A DNA stretch of 16,364 bases, taken from positions 1 through 16,364 of the forward strand of contig WRDG01000018.1 of the NCBI GenBank assembly GCA_009783525.1, in the 5' to 3' direction. The stretch comes from Defluviitaleaceae bacterium. GTDB lineage: Bacteria > Bacillota > Clostridia > Lachnospirales > WQUN01. Both the position numbers and the translations under genes were made by a program. Below are positions 1 to 6,066 of the stretch, one piece after another; position 1 is the stretch's first letter; each line of letters starts with the position of its first letter. The notes under the pieces are model-generated. The model saw only the letters and a list, made by a program, of their open reading frames with translations. It did no database searches and had not been told where the DNA came from.

Positions 1-34
1 AAAAATGATTCGTCATGATTTGATTCGCAAATAA
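1..34 (+). CDS. Possible C-terminal tail of a rightward gene (partial)
   Basis: One plus-strand frame is open from base 2 to a TAA at 32-34 (last residues IRHDLIRK). The stop abuts the left arm of the hairpin at 33-72, the usual arrangement for a gene end. Only about ten codons are visible, so no function can be assigned. A second frame stops at 16-18 and is an equally possible gene end. The stretch could also be plain intergenic DNA. Confidence 0.22.
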   Translation, partial: KMIRHDLIRK

Positions 35-72
35 TACGGGCTGTTATTGATCGCTCAATAACAGCCCGTATT
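33..72. terminator. Long perfect hairpin, probable bidirectional terminator
   Basis: An 18-bp perfect inverted repeat (33-50 and 55-72) encloses a 4-base loop, TCGC. It begins 11 bases beyond the stop codon of the leftward solute-binding protein gene. T-rich sequence follows on both sides (TATTATTT on the minus strand, TATTTATTT on the plus strand), although neither run is a perfect U tract. It could end transcripts from both directions. The position and stem strength are clear; bidirectional use is an inference. Confidence 0.75.
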
Positions 73-83
73 TATTTCACATG

Positions 84-1292
84 TTAATTTTGAATTTGCG
101 CAACCATTTCATCCAGCAGCTCTTGAATGGTTTTACTGTTGTCTTTGGCAACCATCGTAGTCCCGAAGGCTCCTGCTGGAGCCCAATAACCCCCCGCCAC
201 ATCCTTTTGGCTTGTGGCGTACTGCGACTGCATTGCAAGGGCGGCAAGCGCTTCGTTTGCCAAAACGCGGCTGTCTGAAGCTGCGACAAGATTTGAAGGC
301 CCTAACGTACGCATCTCGAAGCGTTTGATTTGGTTTGCTTCGTTAGTGATCCACTCCGCGAGCGCCATCGCCTCAAGCGGATTTTGCGTTAGGCTGTTTA
401 CTCCCACGAGTTTGTAACCGCCGAAACTGCCCATTTGGAGTTGCTCGCCGTTGCTTGTAAACGTCGGCAGTTTTGTGGCCGCAAAATTATTTCCGAGTTT
501 GCCTCTGATTGCGCTTTCGTTCCATATGCCGGAGACGCCGGCGGCTATCATATCGCCCATTCCGCCCGTGAGCACGGCGTCGTCACCGCTGACATATGCG
601 GGGTGTGCGGCAAATGCGCGTATTGCTTCGCCTGCCCTTACGCCCGCCGGACTGTTGAAATCGAGTATTTGCCTGCCGTCTTCCGACAAATGCATTGTGC
701 AGCCCGCTCCGAAGAAAAACGATACAATGTACCAACCGTTCGCAAGATCCATGAATACCCTTTTACCCGCAGCGTCGGCTGCAGCGAGTATACCGTCCAA
801 TGTTTTTGCTTGCTCGTCGCTAATTACGCTGCGGTCGTAGAACAAAAAATAACCGTTGTCCGCCGTCATAGGGTATGCGTACAGAGAATTTCCCACGCTT
901 GCCGCCTCGACGGATCCAGGCCCGTTTGCCGCTATTATTGCCGCTTTGTTCAAAGTAATCTCATACAAGGCTCCCGCATTAACCAAGTCGTACAACTGAT
1001 CGTTGGGAAAAGCGAAAACATCCGCAGCAGCTTCCGGGTCTTCGAGATAGCGTGACTTTAAATCGTTTTCGCCCACCACGCTTAAAATGATCTCGAAATT
1101 TTTGCCCGGTTGCGATGCTTTAAACGACTCCACCATTTCGCCGAGCATGACTTGATCTTCTTGCGAGCCCCAGAGCCTTAAAGTTATTACATCGCCCGAA
1201 CCGCCGCTTGAACAACCGACGGCCATACCACAAACGAGCATCGCGGCTACCAAAGCCGCCGCCGCTTTTTTAAAAACGCGACTGATTTGCAT
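84..1292 (-). CDS. ABC transporter extracellular solute-binding lipoprotein (sugar type)
   Basis: 402 aa. Residues 1-27 form a lipoprotein signal peptide: positively charged N-terminus (SRVFKK), Ala/Leu-rich core, then the lipobox MAVGC with the lipidated Cys at 27, followed by a Ser/Gly linker. The mature protein starts with a family 1 solute-binding pattern (ITLRLWGSQED) and has MalE-like features such as a PMTADNGYFLFYD segment and a late GGYKLVGVN segment. It should capture a sugar or oligosaccharide outside the membrane and pass it to an ABC permease. The start is supported by AAAGGAGG about 8 bases upstream. No permease or ATPase gene adjoins it: a terminator lies just downstream and a divergent gene upstream, so it appears to be monocistronic. 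The ligand cannot be told from the sequence. Family assignment is confident, substrate is not. Confidence 0.88.
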   Translation of the reverse strand: MQISRVFKKAAAALVAAMLVCGMAVGCSSGGSGDVITLRLWGSQEDQVMLGEMVESFKASQPGKNFEIILSVVGENDLKSRYLEDPEAAADVFAFPNDQLYDLVNAGALYEITLNKAAIIAANGPGSVEAASVGNSLYAYPMTADNGYFLFYDRSVISDEQAKTLDGILAAADAAGKRVFMDLANGWYIVSFFFGAGCTMHLSEDGRQILDFNSPAGVRAGEAIRAFAAHPAYVSGDDAVLTGGMGDMIAAGVSGIWNESAIRGKLGNNFAATKLPTFTSNGEQLQMGSFGGYKLVGVNSLTQNPLEAMALAEWITNEANQIKRFEMRTLGPSNLVAASDSRVLANEALAALAMQSQYATSQKDVAGGYWAPAGAFGTTMVAKDNSKTIQELLDEMVAQIQN

Positions 1293-1375
1293 GAGATTGC
1301 CTCCTTTTAAATTGACTTTTCCGGAATTTTATCCGTTTGTTTTTTTTGACAGGCAACTATGGTTGCATTTGCAAT

Positions 1376-1433
1376 CTATTGTATATGATTGAACGCAATA
1401 TACAATAGCATAAATTTTTTTCTTTTTTTTTTT
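1376..1433. promoter_or_regulatory. Divergent promoter region with 11-bp palindrome and T/A tract
   Basis: A perfect 11-bp inverted repeat (1376-1386 CTATTGTATAT; 1398-1408 ATATACAATAG) is separated by 11 bases. Because of the symmetry, each strand carries TTGTAT, 16 bases, then TACAAT (plus strand 1379-1384 and 1401-1406). These resemble a weak -35 and a good -10 pointing towards each of the two divergent genes. A T-rich run at 1415-1433 (an A tract on the minus strand) lies just upstream of the leftward -35, where an UP element would be. A separate TATAAT at 1445-1450 lacks a -35 and is close to the thioesterase ribosome binding site. The elements are visible; promoter and operator roles are inferred. 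Confidence 0.5.
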
Positions 1434-1473
1434 GGCGATATAAATATAATTGAAGCGACAGGAGGAATGACCA

Positions 1474-2223
1474 ATGTCAATTTACGAAGCTAAAACACGG
1501 GTTACATATTACGATCTGGATTGTAAAAACACGTTAAAGCCGTCCGCTCTTCTGCGGATGGCAAATATCGCAGCCGAACAAAACGCCACCGATCTTGGAA
1601 TCGGTTACACTCAAATGGAGCCTTTAAGCCTCGCCTTCGTATTGCAGCGTTTTTGCATATATTCATACATCGCTCCCAAATATAACCAAGACGTTTACGT
1701 CAGGACTTGGCCCGGAGAAATAATTAAAGGGATGTTCAACCGCTACGGAGAAATGCTTGATATGAACAGGGTAAAAATGATGGAATGGATAAGCCAGTGG
1801 GTGCTGCTCGATTTAAGAGCCCGAAAAATTTTAAGACCGACCGAGCTGCCGGTCACGCTTCCCGTTTACGGAAATCTCGGCGTTTCAGCCGCAGGAAAAA
1901 AAATCGAACAGCTCGACAAAGAAGCCTTTAACCAATTACATCATTCGTTTGTTTATACTGTCCGCTACAGCGACCTTGACACCAACCTGCACATGAACAA
2001 CGCCGTCTACGGCAATCTCATAGCCGACGCATTGTGCCCCGACGCAAATTCTGAAATAGTATGGCAAAACATGCTGATAAATTTTTTAGCCGAAACTCGA
2101 ATAGGCGAAACCATAAATGTCTCATGCATCCATGCCGGCGATTCGTACCGAGTCAACGGCACAGTAGAAGGCAAACCGGTATTTGCCGCCGCAGTTGACG
2201 CTCATAAAAAAAACATGCTATAA
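1474..2223 (+). CDS. Acyl-ACP thioesterase (FatA/FatB-like, double hotdog)
   Basis: 249 aa, the usual size for bacterial members. It should hydrolyse acyl-acyl carrier protein to free fatty acid and ACP in the cytoplasm, ending fatty acid elongation. Two hotdog halves can be seen: residues about 1-130 (TRVTYYDLDCKNTL, then LAFVLQRF) and 150-245. The second half has DLDTNLHMNN, matching the family's D-x-N-x-H catalytic set (Asp169, Asn171, His173), and a later Glu207 in FLAETR fits the catalytic acid. The start is fixed by AGGAGG at 1460-1465, eight bases before ATG. The stop codon lies inside the -10 box of the tRNA-Gln promoter. No terminator separates it from that tRNA, so its mRNA probably runs through the tRNA. 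Chain-length preference cannot be read. Confidence 0.9.
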   Translation: MSIYEAKTRVTYYDLDCKNTLKPSALLRMANIAAEQNATDLGIGYTQMEPLSLAFVLQRFCIYSYIAPKYNQDVYVRTWPGEIIKGMFNRYGEMLDMNRVKMMEWISQWVLLDLRARKILRPTELPVTLPVYGNLGVSAAGKKIEQLDKEAFNQLHHSFVYTVRYSDLDTNLHMNNAVYGNLIADALCPDANSEIVWQNMLINFLAETRIGETINVSCIHAGDSYRVNGTVEGKPVFAAAVDAHKKNML

Positions 2224-2224
2224 T
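2195..2224 (+). promoter_or_regulatory. Sigma70-type promoter for tRNA-Gln
   Basis: TTGACG (2195-2200), an 18-base spacer, then TATAAT (2219-2224). The tRNA begins 12 bases after the -10 box, the same spacing as for tRNA-Arg downstream. The whole promoter lies within the last codons of the thioesterase gene, whose TAA stop (2221-2223) is part of the -10 hexamer. Confidence 0.75.
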
Positions 2225-2236
2225 CCGCCGCATTGT

Positions 2237-2308
2237 TGGGCTGTCGCCAAGCGGTAAGGCACCAGACTTTGACTCTGGCATCCGTAGGTTCAAATCCTGC
2301 CAGCCCAA
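2237..2308 (+). tRNA. trnQ: tRNA-Gln (anticodon TTG)
   Basis: Cloverleaf read by eye. The acceptor stem TGGGCTG (2237-2243) pairs with CAGCCCA (2301-2307), with discriminator A at 2308. The anticodon stem CCAGA/TCTGG (2262-2266, 2274-2278) closes the loop CTTTGAC with anticodon TTG at 2269-2271, reading CAA and by wobble CAG. The T-arm contains GGTTCAAATCC. The 3' CCA is not encoded (AAT follows), so CCA-adding enzyme is needed. It is followed by a strong terminator. Confidence 0.96.
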
Positions 2309-2311
2309 ATT

Positions 2312-2343
2312 AGAAACCAAAAACGAATTGGTTTCTTTTTTTT
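2312..2343 (+). terminator. Rho-independent terminator after tRNA-Gln
   Basis: The stem AGAAACCAA (2312-2320) pairs with TTGGTTTCT (2328-2336) around a 7-base loop, followed by a run of eight T (2336-2343). It starts three bases after the tRNA. The mannosidase start codon is only 24 bases beyond it, so it should limit read-through into that gene. Confidence 0.87.
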
Positions 2344-2367
2344 ATAAAATAAAAAAGGAGTTGCGAA

Positions 2368-5061
2368 ATGAAAGAAAACACGCTGCATGTATTAAGCCAT
2401 ACGCATTGGGACCGCGAATGGTATCAGCCGTTCCAAGCGTACAGGCAAAGGCTTGTCTACCAAATGGACAGTTTGCTCGACTTGATGGACGCAAGGCCGG
2501 AGTTCAAATATTTTCATACCGACGGCCAAACATCGCTGCTGCACGACTATTTGGACATCCGGCCCGAAAACCGCGAACGACTCGCCGAACGCATAAAAGA
2601 AGGACGAATCGTAACAGGCCCGTGGTTTGTCATGCCGGACGAATTTTTATTAAGCGGCGAAAGCATGGTCCGCAACTTATTGATGGGTCACGCAGATTGT
2701 AAAAATTTCGGCGGAGAGCCGATGCCTTGCGGTTATGTAACAGACATTTTCGTTCATTGTTCTCAATTGCCGCAAATACTGTCGGGCTTTGGCATTGAGT
2801 CTTCGATGCTGTTTCGCGGGACGAGCGGAGACAATGAAAAATCGGAAATGGTATGGGAAGCGCCGGACGGTTCAAAGGTATTGCTTATCCGAAACACGCC
2901 CGAGCATTGTTATGCGGACTTCGTGTTTCGCGAGTGGAACGAAAATACGGATTACGCAGCCTACGAAAAATTAAAGCTCGGTTACGCCAACACTCCCGTT
3001 CTTTTCGGTCTTGACGGCAGCGACCATCATCCGCCTCGTTGGAACATGCCGGAAGAAATCGATTTTGCAAACGAGCAGTTCAAGTCCATCAACTGCATCC
3101 ATTCGTCATTCGGCGAATATCTTAAATCACTGCTTGAGGCAATGGGAAATTGGCGTGAAAACGACAAATTAAAAAAATTTGTCGGCGAATTGCGTTACCC
3201 GGCTAAATTCGGTAAATGGGCCGGAATTTCGCAGGGCATCGGAAGCGGGCGCGTATATATAAAACAAGCGAACGACGCTCAGGAATGGCGGCTTACACGA
3301 AAAGCGGAACCTTTGCATGTTTGGTCGCTTTTGCTTGGCGGTGACTGCCAAAAAGCGTTTTTAGACAAATCGTGGAAATATTTGATTTTAAACCATCCGC
3401 ACGATTCAATAGTCGGCTGCTCGGTCGATCAAGTCCACCGCGACATGGTTTACCGTTTCGACCAGGCAAGAATGCTCGCGGACAACTCCATTTCGGAAAG
3501 CATACAGCACATCAATAATCGAGTGGACACGTCGGCTTTCGAACCGTGCGAAAGAGCCGTTACGGTTTTTAATCTGTCGACAAAAAAAAGCGGTCCGGTT
3601 TCCAGATTGTATTTCGAAATTCCGTCGTCGCTGCTTAAGCAAAAAGCGGAAGAAGGGCTCGTACCCGTACTGAAAAACGCGGACGGGACAGTTCAGCCTT
3701 ATCAGTTGATTAAAATAGAACCGAATGTGCGGATGGAAAATTTTACGTGGAAGCTTCGCGTGCCATACCCGTACTACACTGCGGCGTATTCGCCGGACGC
3801 GCAGGTCCATAGGCTGCACGCGCTAGCCGAATGCGAAATAACCGCAATGGGCTATAAAGTATTCGGAATCGACTTCGCCAAGCCGATTGAAGATAAAAAA
3901 CCAGCCGCGCGTATAAAAACGAATAAAACCGAATTTATAATGGAAAATGAATTTTTGCATATAAAGCTTAACGCTAACGGGACAATCGACTTGCATGACA
4001 AGGAGCACGGCTTAAATTATTTCGGGCTTAACGCATTGGAAAACTGCGGAGACGCCGGCAACGGCTGGAACCACCACCATCCGAAAAACGACAGGGTAAT
4101 ATTCAGCACAGATGAAAACGCGGTAAAAAATTCATCTCGAAAATTTAACCAAAACGGGCATCTTTATGCTGAAATGGTTTTTTCTTTCGAAATGACGGTT
4201 CCCGAAAATTTGATTGAAGACAGGTCTGCCCGAAGCGAAAACACGGTGCGCCTGCCAATAAAAATTACGTTTTCGCTTGCGTCCGGCGAACGCATGGTGA
4301 GATGCCGAATGGATGCGAAGAACAATGCCATGTGTCACCGTTTCCGCGCAATGTTCCCTATGCCGAATCACATTTCAACCGATCACTGGCACGCGGACAC
4401 ACCCTACGACTTCGTGCGCCGCAGCGCCAAGCTGTTAGACACCACAGGTTATAAACAGCATGACCGCGAAGAAACGCCCATAAAAAATTTTGCCGTTGCA
4501 TGCGGCGAAAAAAGCGGATTCGCCGTTTTTACCAAAGGATTAAATGAAGCCGCCATGCAAGACAACGAAAACCATAACCTCGCCTTAACACTGTATCGGG
4601 GTTTTTATCAATACCTCGAATACGAAGGCACACACGACAGCCAAATATTGGGCGACATTTCAGTTGAATATGCTTTCGGCACATTTTCCAAAGCAGACGG
4701 CGTCGTTCAGCCTTCGCAAATTTTTTACGACGCGGAGCAATACAAAATACCTACGACCGCAATCACGCAGAACATTCACAGCGCCGCACTCCCATGTGAA
4801 GGGAAGCTTATCGAAATAGACGAACCGATGGTGCTTCAAGCTTTAAAGACAACCGAAGACGGCACGGGCATAATCGTCCGCGTTTTTAATCCGACGAAAA
4901 AGGACGAATGCGCGGGCGTAAAATTTTTTTACGGTCACGGTCAAATCTGGCATTCGAACATGAAAGAAGACCTTGTCCGTTTGCTGCAGTGTGAGCCGCA
5001 CGGAAAAACATTTTTTAACGTTAGAAGCAAAGGCGTGGAAACGGTCGTTTTTAAGTTTTAA
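2368..5061 (+). CDS. Alpha-mannosidase, glycoside hydrolase family 38 (MngB-like)
   Basis: 897 aa, typical for bacterial GH38. It is a retaining zinc-dependent exo-alpha-mannosidase. The absence of a signal peptide suggests a cytoplasmic enzyme acting on imported manno-oligosaccharides or modified mannosides. The N-terminal catalytic domain (about 1-270) opens with HTHWDREW, giving zinc ligands His13 and Asp15. GYVTDIF places the likely nucleophile at Asp126, also a zinc ligand. HPHDS at 343-347 supplies the last ligand, His345, in the helical middle domain. The long beta-rich C-terminal part (about 400-897) fits GH38C. The start follows AAGGAG in a 24-base leader just after the tRNA-Gln terminator, leaving little room for its own promoter. 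No terminator follows before tRNA-Arg. MngB (phospho-mannosylglycerate hydrolase) is the nearest named relative I recall, but that substrate would be a guess. Confidence 0.93.
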   Translation: MKENTLHVLSHTHWDREWYQPFQAYRQRLVYQMDSLLDLMDARPEFKYFHTDGQTSLLHDYLDIRPENRERLAERIKEGRIVTGPWFVMPDEFLLSGESMVRNLLMGHADCKNFGGEPMPCGYVTDIFVHCSQLPQILSGFGIESSMLFRGTSGDNEKSEMVWEAPDGSKVLLIRNTPEHCYADFVFREWNENTDYAAYEKLKLGYANTPVLFGLDGSDHHPPRWNMPEEIDFANEQFKSINCIHSSFGEYLKSLLEAMGNWRENDKLKKFVGELRYPAKFGKWAGISQGIGSGRVYIKQANDAQEWRLTRKAEPLHVWSLLLGGDCQKAFLDKSWKYLILNHPHDSIVGCSVDQVHRDMVYRFDQARMLADNSISESIQHINNRVDTSAFEPCERAVTVFNLSTKKSGPVSRLYFEIPSSLLKQKAEEGLVPVLKNADGTVQPYQLIKIEPNVRMENFTWKLRVPYPYYTAAYSPDAQVHRLHALAECEITAMGYKVFGIDFAKPIEDKKPAARIKTNKTEFIMENEFLHIKLNANGTIDLHDKEHGLNYFGLNALENCGDAGNGWNHHHPKNDRVIFSTDENAVKNSSRKFNQNGHLYAEMVFSFEMTVPENLIEDRSARSENTVRLPIKITFSLASGERMVRCRMDAKNNAMCHRFRAMFPMPNHISTDHWHADTPYDFVRRSAKLLDTTGYKQHDREETPIKNFAVACGEKSGFAVFTKGLNEAAMQDNENHNLALTLYRGFYQYLEYEGTHDSQILGDISVEYAFGTFSKADGVVQPSQIFYDAEQYKIPTTAITQNIHSAALPCEGKLIEIDEPMVLQALKTTEDGTGIIVRVFNPTKKDECAGVKFFYGHGQIWHSNMKEDLVRLLQCEPHGKTFFNVRSKGVETVVFKF

Positions 5062-5083
5062 ATAACAATCGCAGGCAAATTTG

Positions 5084-5112
5084 TTGCGCCGCACAAAACG
5101 TTGTGCTATACT
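5084..5112 (+). promoter_or_regulatory. Sigma70-type promoter for tRNA-Arg
   Basis: TTGCGC (5084-5089), a 17-base spacer, then TATACT (5107-5112). The tRNA starts 12 bases later. The motif CTATAnTCCGC around the -10 is shared with the tRNA-Gln promoter (CTATAATCCGC), suggesting a common discriminator for stable RNA promoters in this genome. Confidence 0.72.
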
Positions 5113-5124
5113 CCGCATCGCTTT

Positions 5125-5198
5125 GTGCGCGTAGCTCAATCGGATAGAGCGTCTGGCTACGGACCAGAAGGTTGTGGGTTCAATTCCTGTCGCGCACG
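5125..5198 (+). tRNA. trnR: tRNA-Arg (anticodon ACG)
   Basis: The acceptor stem GTGCGCG (5125-5131) pairs with CGCGCAC (5191-5197), with discriminator G at 5198. The D-arm has TAGCTCAATCGGATAGAGC. The anticodon stem TCTGG/CCAGA (5152-5156, 5164-5168) closes the loop CTACGGA with anticodon ACG at 5159-5161; A34 would be edited to inosine by TadA to read CGU/CGC/CGA. The T-arm has GGTTCAATTCC. CCA is not encoded (TA follows). Confidence 0.96.
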
Positions 5199-5202
5199 TA
5201 AT

Positions 5203-5237
5203 AAACCGCCCGAATATAAAATTCGCGCGGTTTTTTT
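5203..5237 (+). terminator. Rho-independent terminator after tRNA-Arg
   Basis: The outer stem AAACCGC (5203-5209) pairs with GCGGTTT (5227-5233). After one C-C mismatch, the inner stem CGAAT (5211-5215) pairs with ATTCG (5221-5225) around the loop ATAAA. A seven-T run (5231-5237) follows. It lies four bases after the tRNA and 54 bases before the next coding start. Confidence 0.87.
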
Positions 5238-5291
5238 GTTTGGAACAATTTTTCTTGAATATCGTTTTATATATCAGGAGGCGAATAACTT

Positions 5292-5993
5292 ATGAAAAAA
5301 ATATTTTTTTCGCTGTTGATATTTTCAGCATTTTTTTTGAGCAAGCCGGTGCATATAAATGCCGATTCATTTGTCGAACCCACACCGTTTGAAATTTATT
5401 CGGAAGACGGAACCTATGTACTCAAATGGGATCCGGGCGGCAATGATAATTGGGACTCCGGCACCGCAAAAGCGAGCGTGTATAAAAACGGCGAGTTTCT
5501 TTATTCAATAGACAGCTTACCAATTATGGGCGTGGGAAAAAATAATTTTTTTCCGTCGCAGGATTTTGAGTGTTTATTTTTCAAGCCGACGACAGGATTT
5601 AGTACTGCTTTGGAATTTTATTCGCGAGACGAGTTGATAAAAAAATACTATATTAACGAGCTTGTTGATAATATGGATTTGGTAATCCATTCCGTAACCA
5701 TGTCTTTTTGGACAGGAAAATTTGAAGGCAAAAATTCCGGTTTCGATTACATTCCAGAACGCAACATTTTACGGCTTATAACTGTTGAATCTATGGTTTA
5801 CGAGTTTGATCTGCTTACGGGCAATATTTTGAGCAAAACAGAATCGCCGGCAATATCTTGTGAAATAATCAGCGACAAGCCGCCTAAATCGATTGCTCAA
5901 TTTATTTTGCCTGTTTCTGTATTTACTGTGCTGGGCGCCGCCGTTTTGTTCACGCTCAAAAAAAATCTGCGGAATGATCGCGAACTAAGCTGA
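5292..5993 (+). CDS. Unrecognised secreted protein with C-terminal membrane anchor
   Basis: 233 aa; I do not recognise a family. Residues 1-24 look like a signal peptide (KKIFFSLLIFSAFFL core, probable cleavage after INA). The exported part (about 25-195) is rich in aromatic, Gly and Asp residues and appears mostly beta, with short strand-turn segments such as EIYSEDGTYVLKWDPGG and SVYKNGEFLYSID. A hydrophobic stretch at about 198-218 (ILPVSVFTVLGAAVLF) is followed by basic KKNLRNDR, giving a type I topology with an outside domain and a short inside tail. ATG 5292 follows AGGAGG (5276-5281) at ten bases. It sits alone between the tRNA-Arg terminator and the helicase promoter. I see no convincing promoter of its own. 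A cell-surface role is inferred from topology only. Confidence 0.75.
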   Translation: MKKIFFSLLIFSAFFLSKPVHINADSFVEPTPFEIYSEDGTYVLKWDPGGNDNWDSGTAKASVYKNGEFLYSIDSLPIMGVGKNNFFPSQDFECLFFKPTTGFSTALEFYSRDELIKKYYINELVDNMDLVIHSVTMSFWTGKFEGKNSGFDYIPERNILRLITVESMVYEFDLLTGNILSKTESPAISCEIISDKPPKSIAQFILPVSVFTVLGAAVLFTLKKNLRNDRELS

Positions 5994-6007
5994 TGCAGGA
6001 TCAATTT

Positions 6008-6036
6008 TTGCATTGCATATTTAATTTTGCTATCCT
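6008..6036 (+). promoter_or_regulatory. Sigma70-type promoter for the helicase gene
   Basis: TTGCAT (6008-6013), a 17-base spacer, then TATCCT (6031-6036). It predicts transcription from about 6043 and a leader of roughly 24 bases. This argues against translation from the TTG at 6037, which would lie upstream of the transcript start. Confidence 0.55.
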
Positions 6037-6066
6037 TTGCGAAATTGCACAACAAAGGGCTGCCGC

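Noticed and set aside
435..1055. Open frame of about 206 codons on the plus strand with a Cys-rich stretch resembling an Fe-S motif
   Set aside because: It lies wholly antisense to the solute-binding protein gene, has no family-like structure, and the Cys cluster is a by-product of Ala/Gly/Thr-rich codons on the other strand.
1353..1366. Small inverted repeat GCAAC/GTTGC upstream of the solute-binding protein gene
   Set aside because: Five-base arms are expected by chance, there is no T run, and no clear relation to a promoter.
2237..5198. Genomic island integrated at a tRNA gene
   Set aside because: Although GH38 is flanked by two tRNAs, no integrase and no repeat of either tRNA 3' end is visible, and the base composition looks like the neighbours.
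6037..6066. Upstream TTG start for the helicase, adding ten residues
   Set aside because: It immediately follows the -10 box, so it would precede the predicted transcript start. The ATG at 6067 has an AAAGG site and gives the normal family N-terminus.
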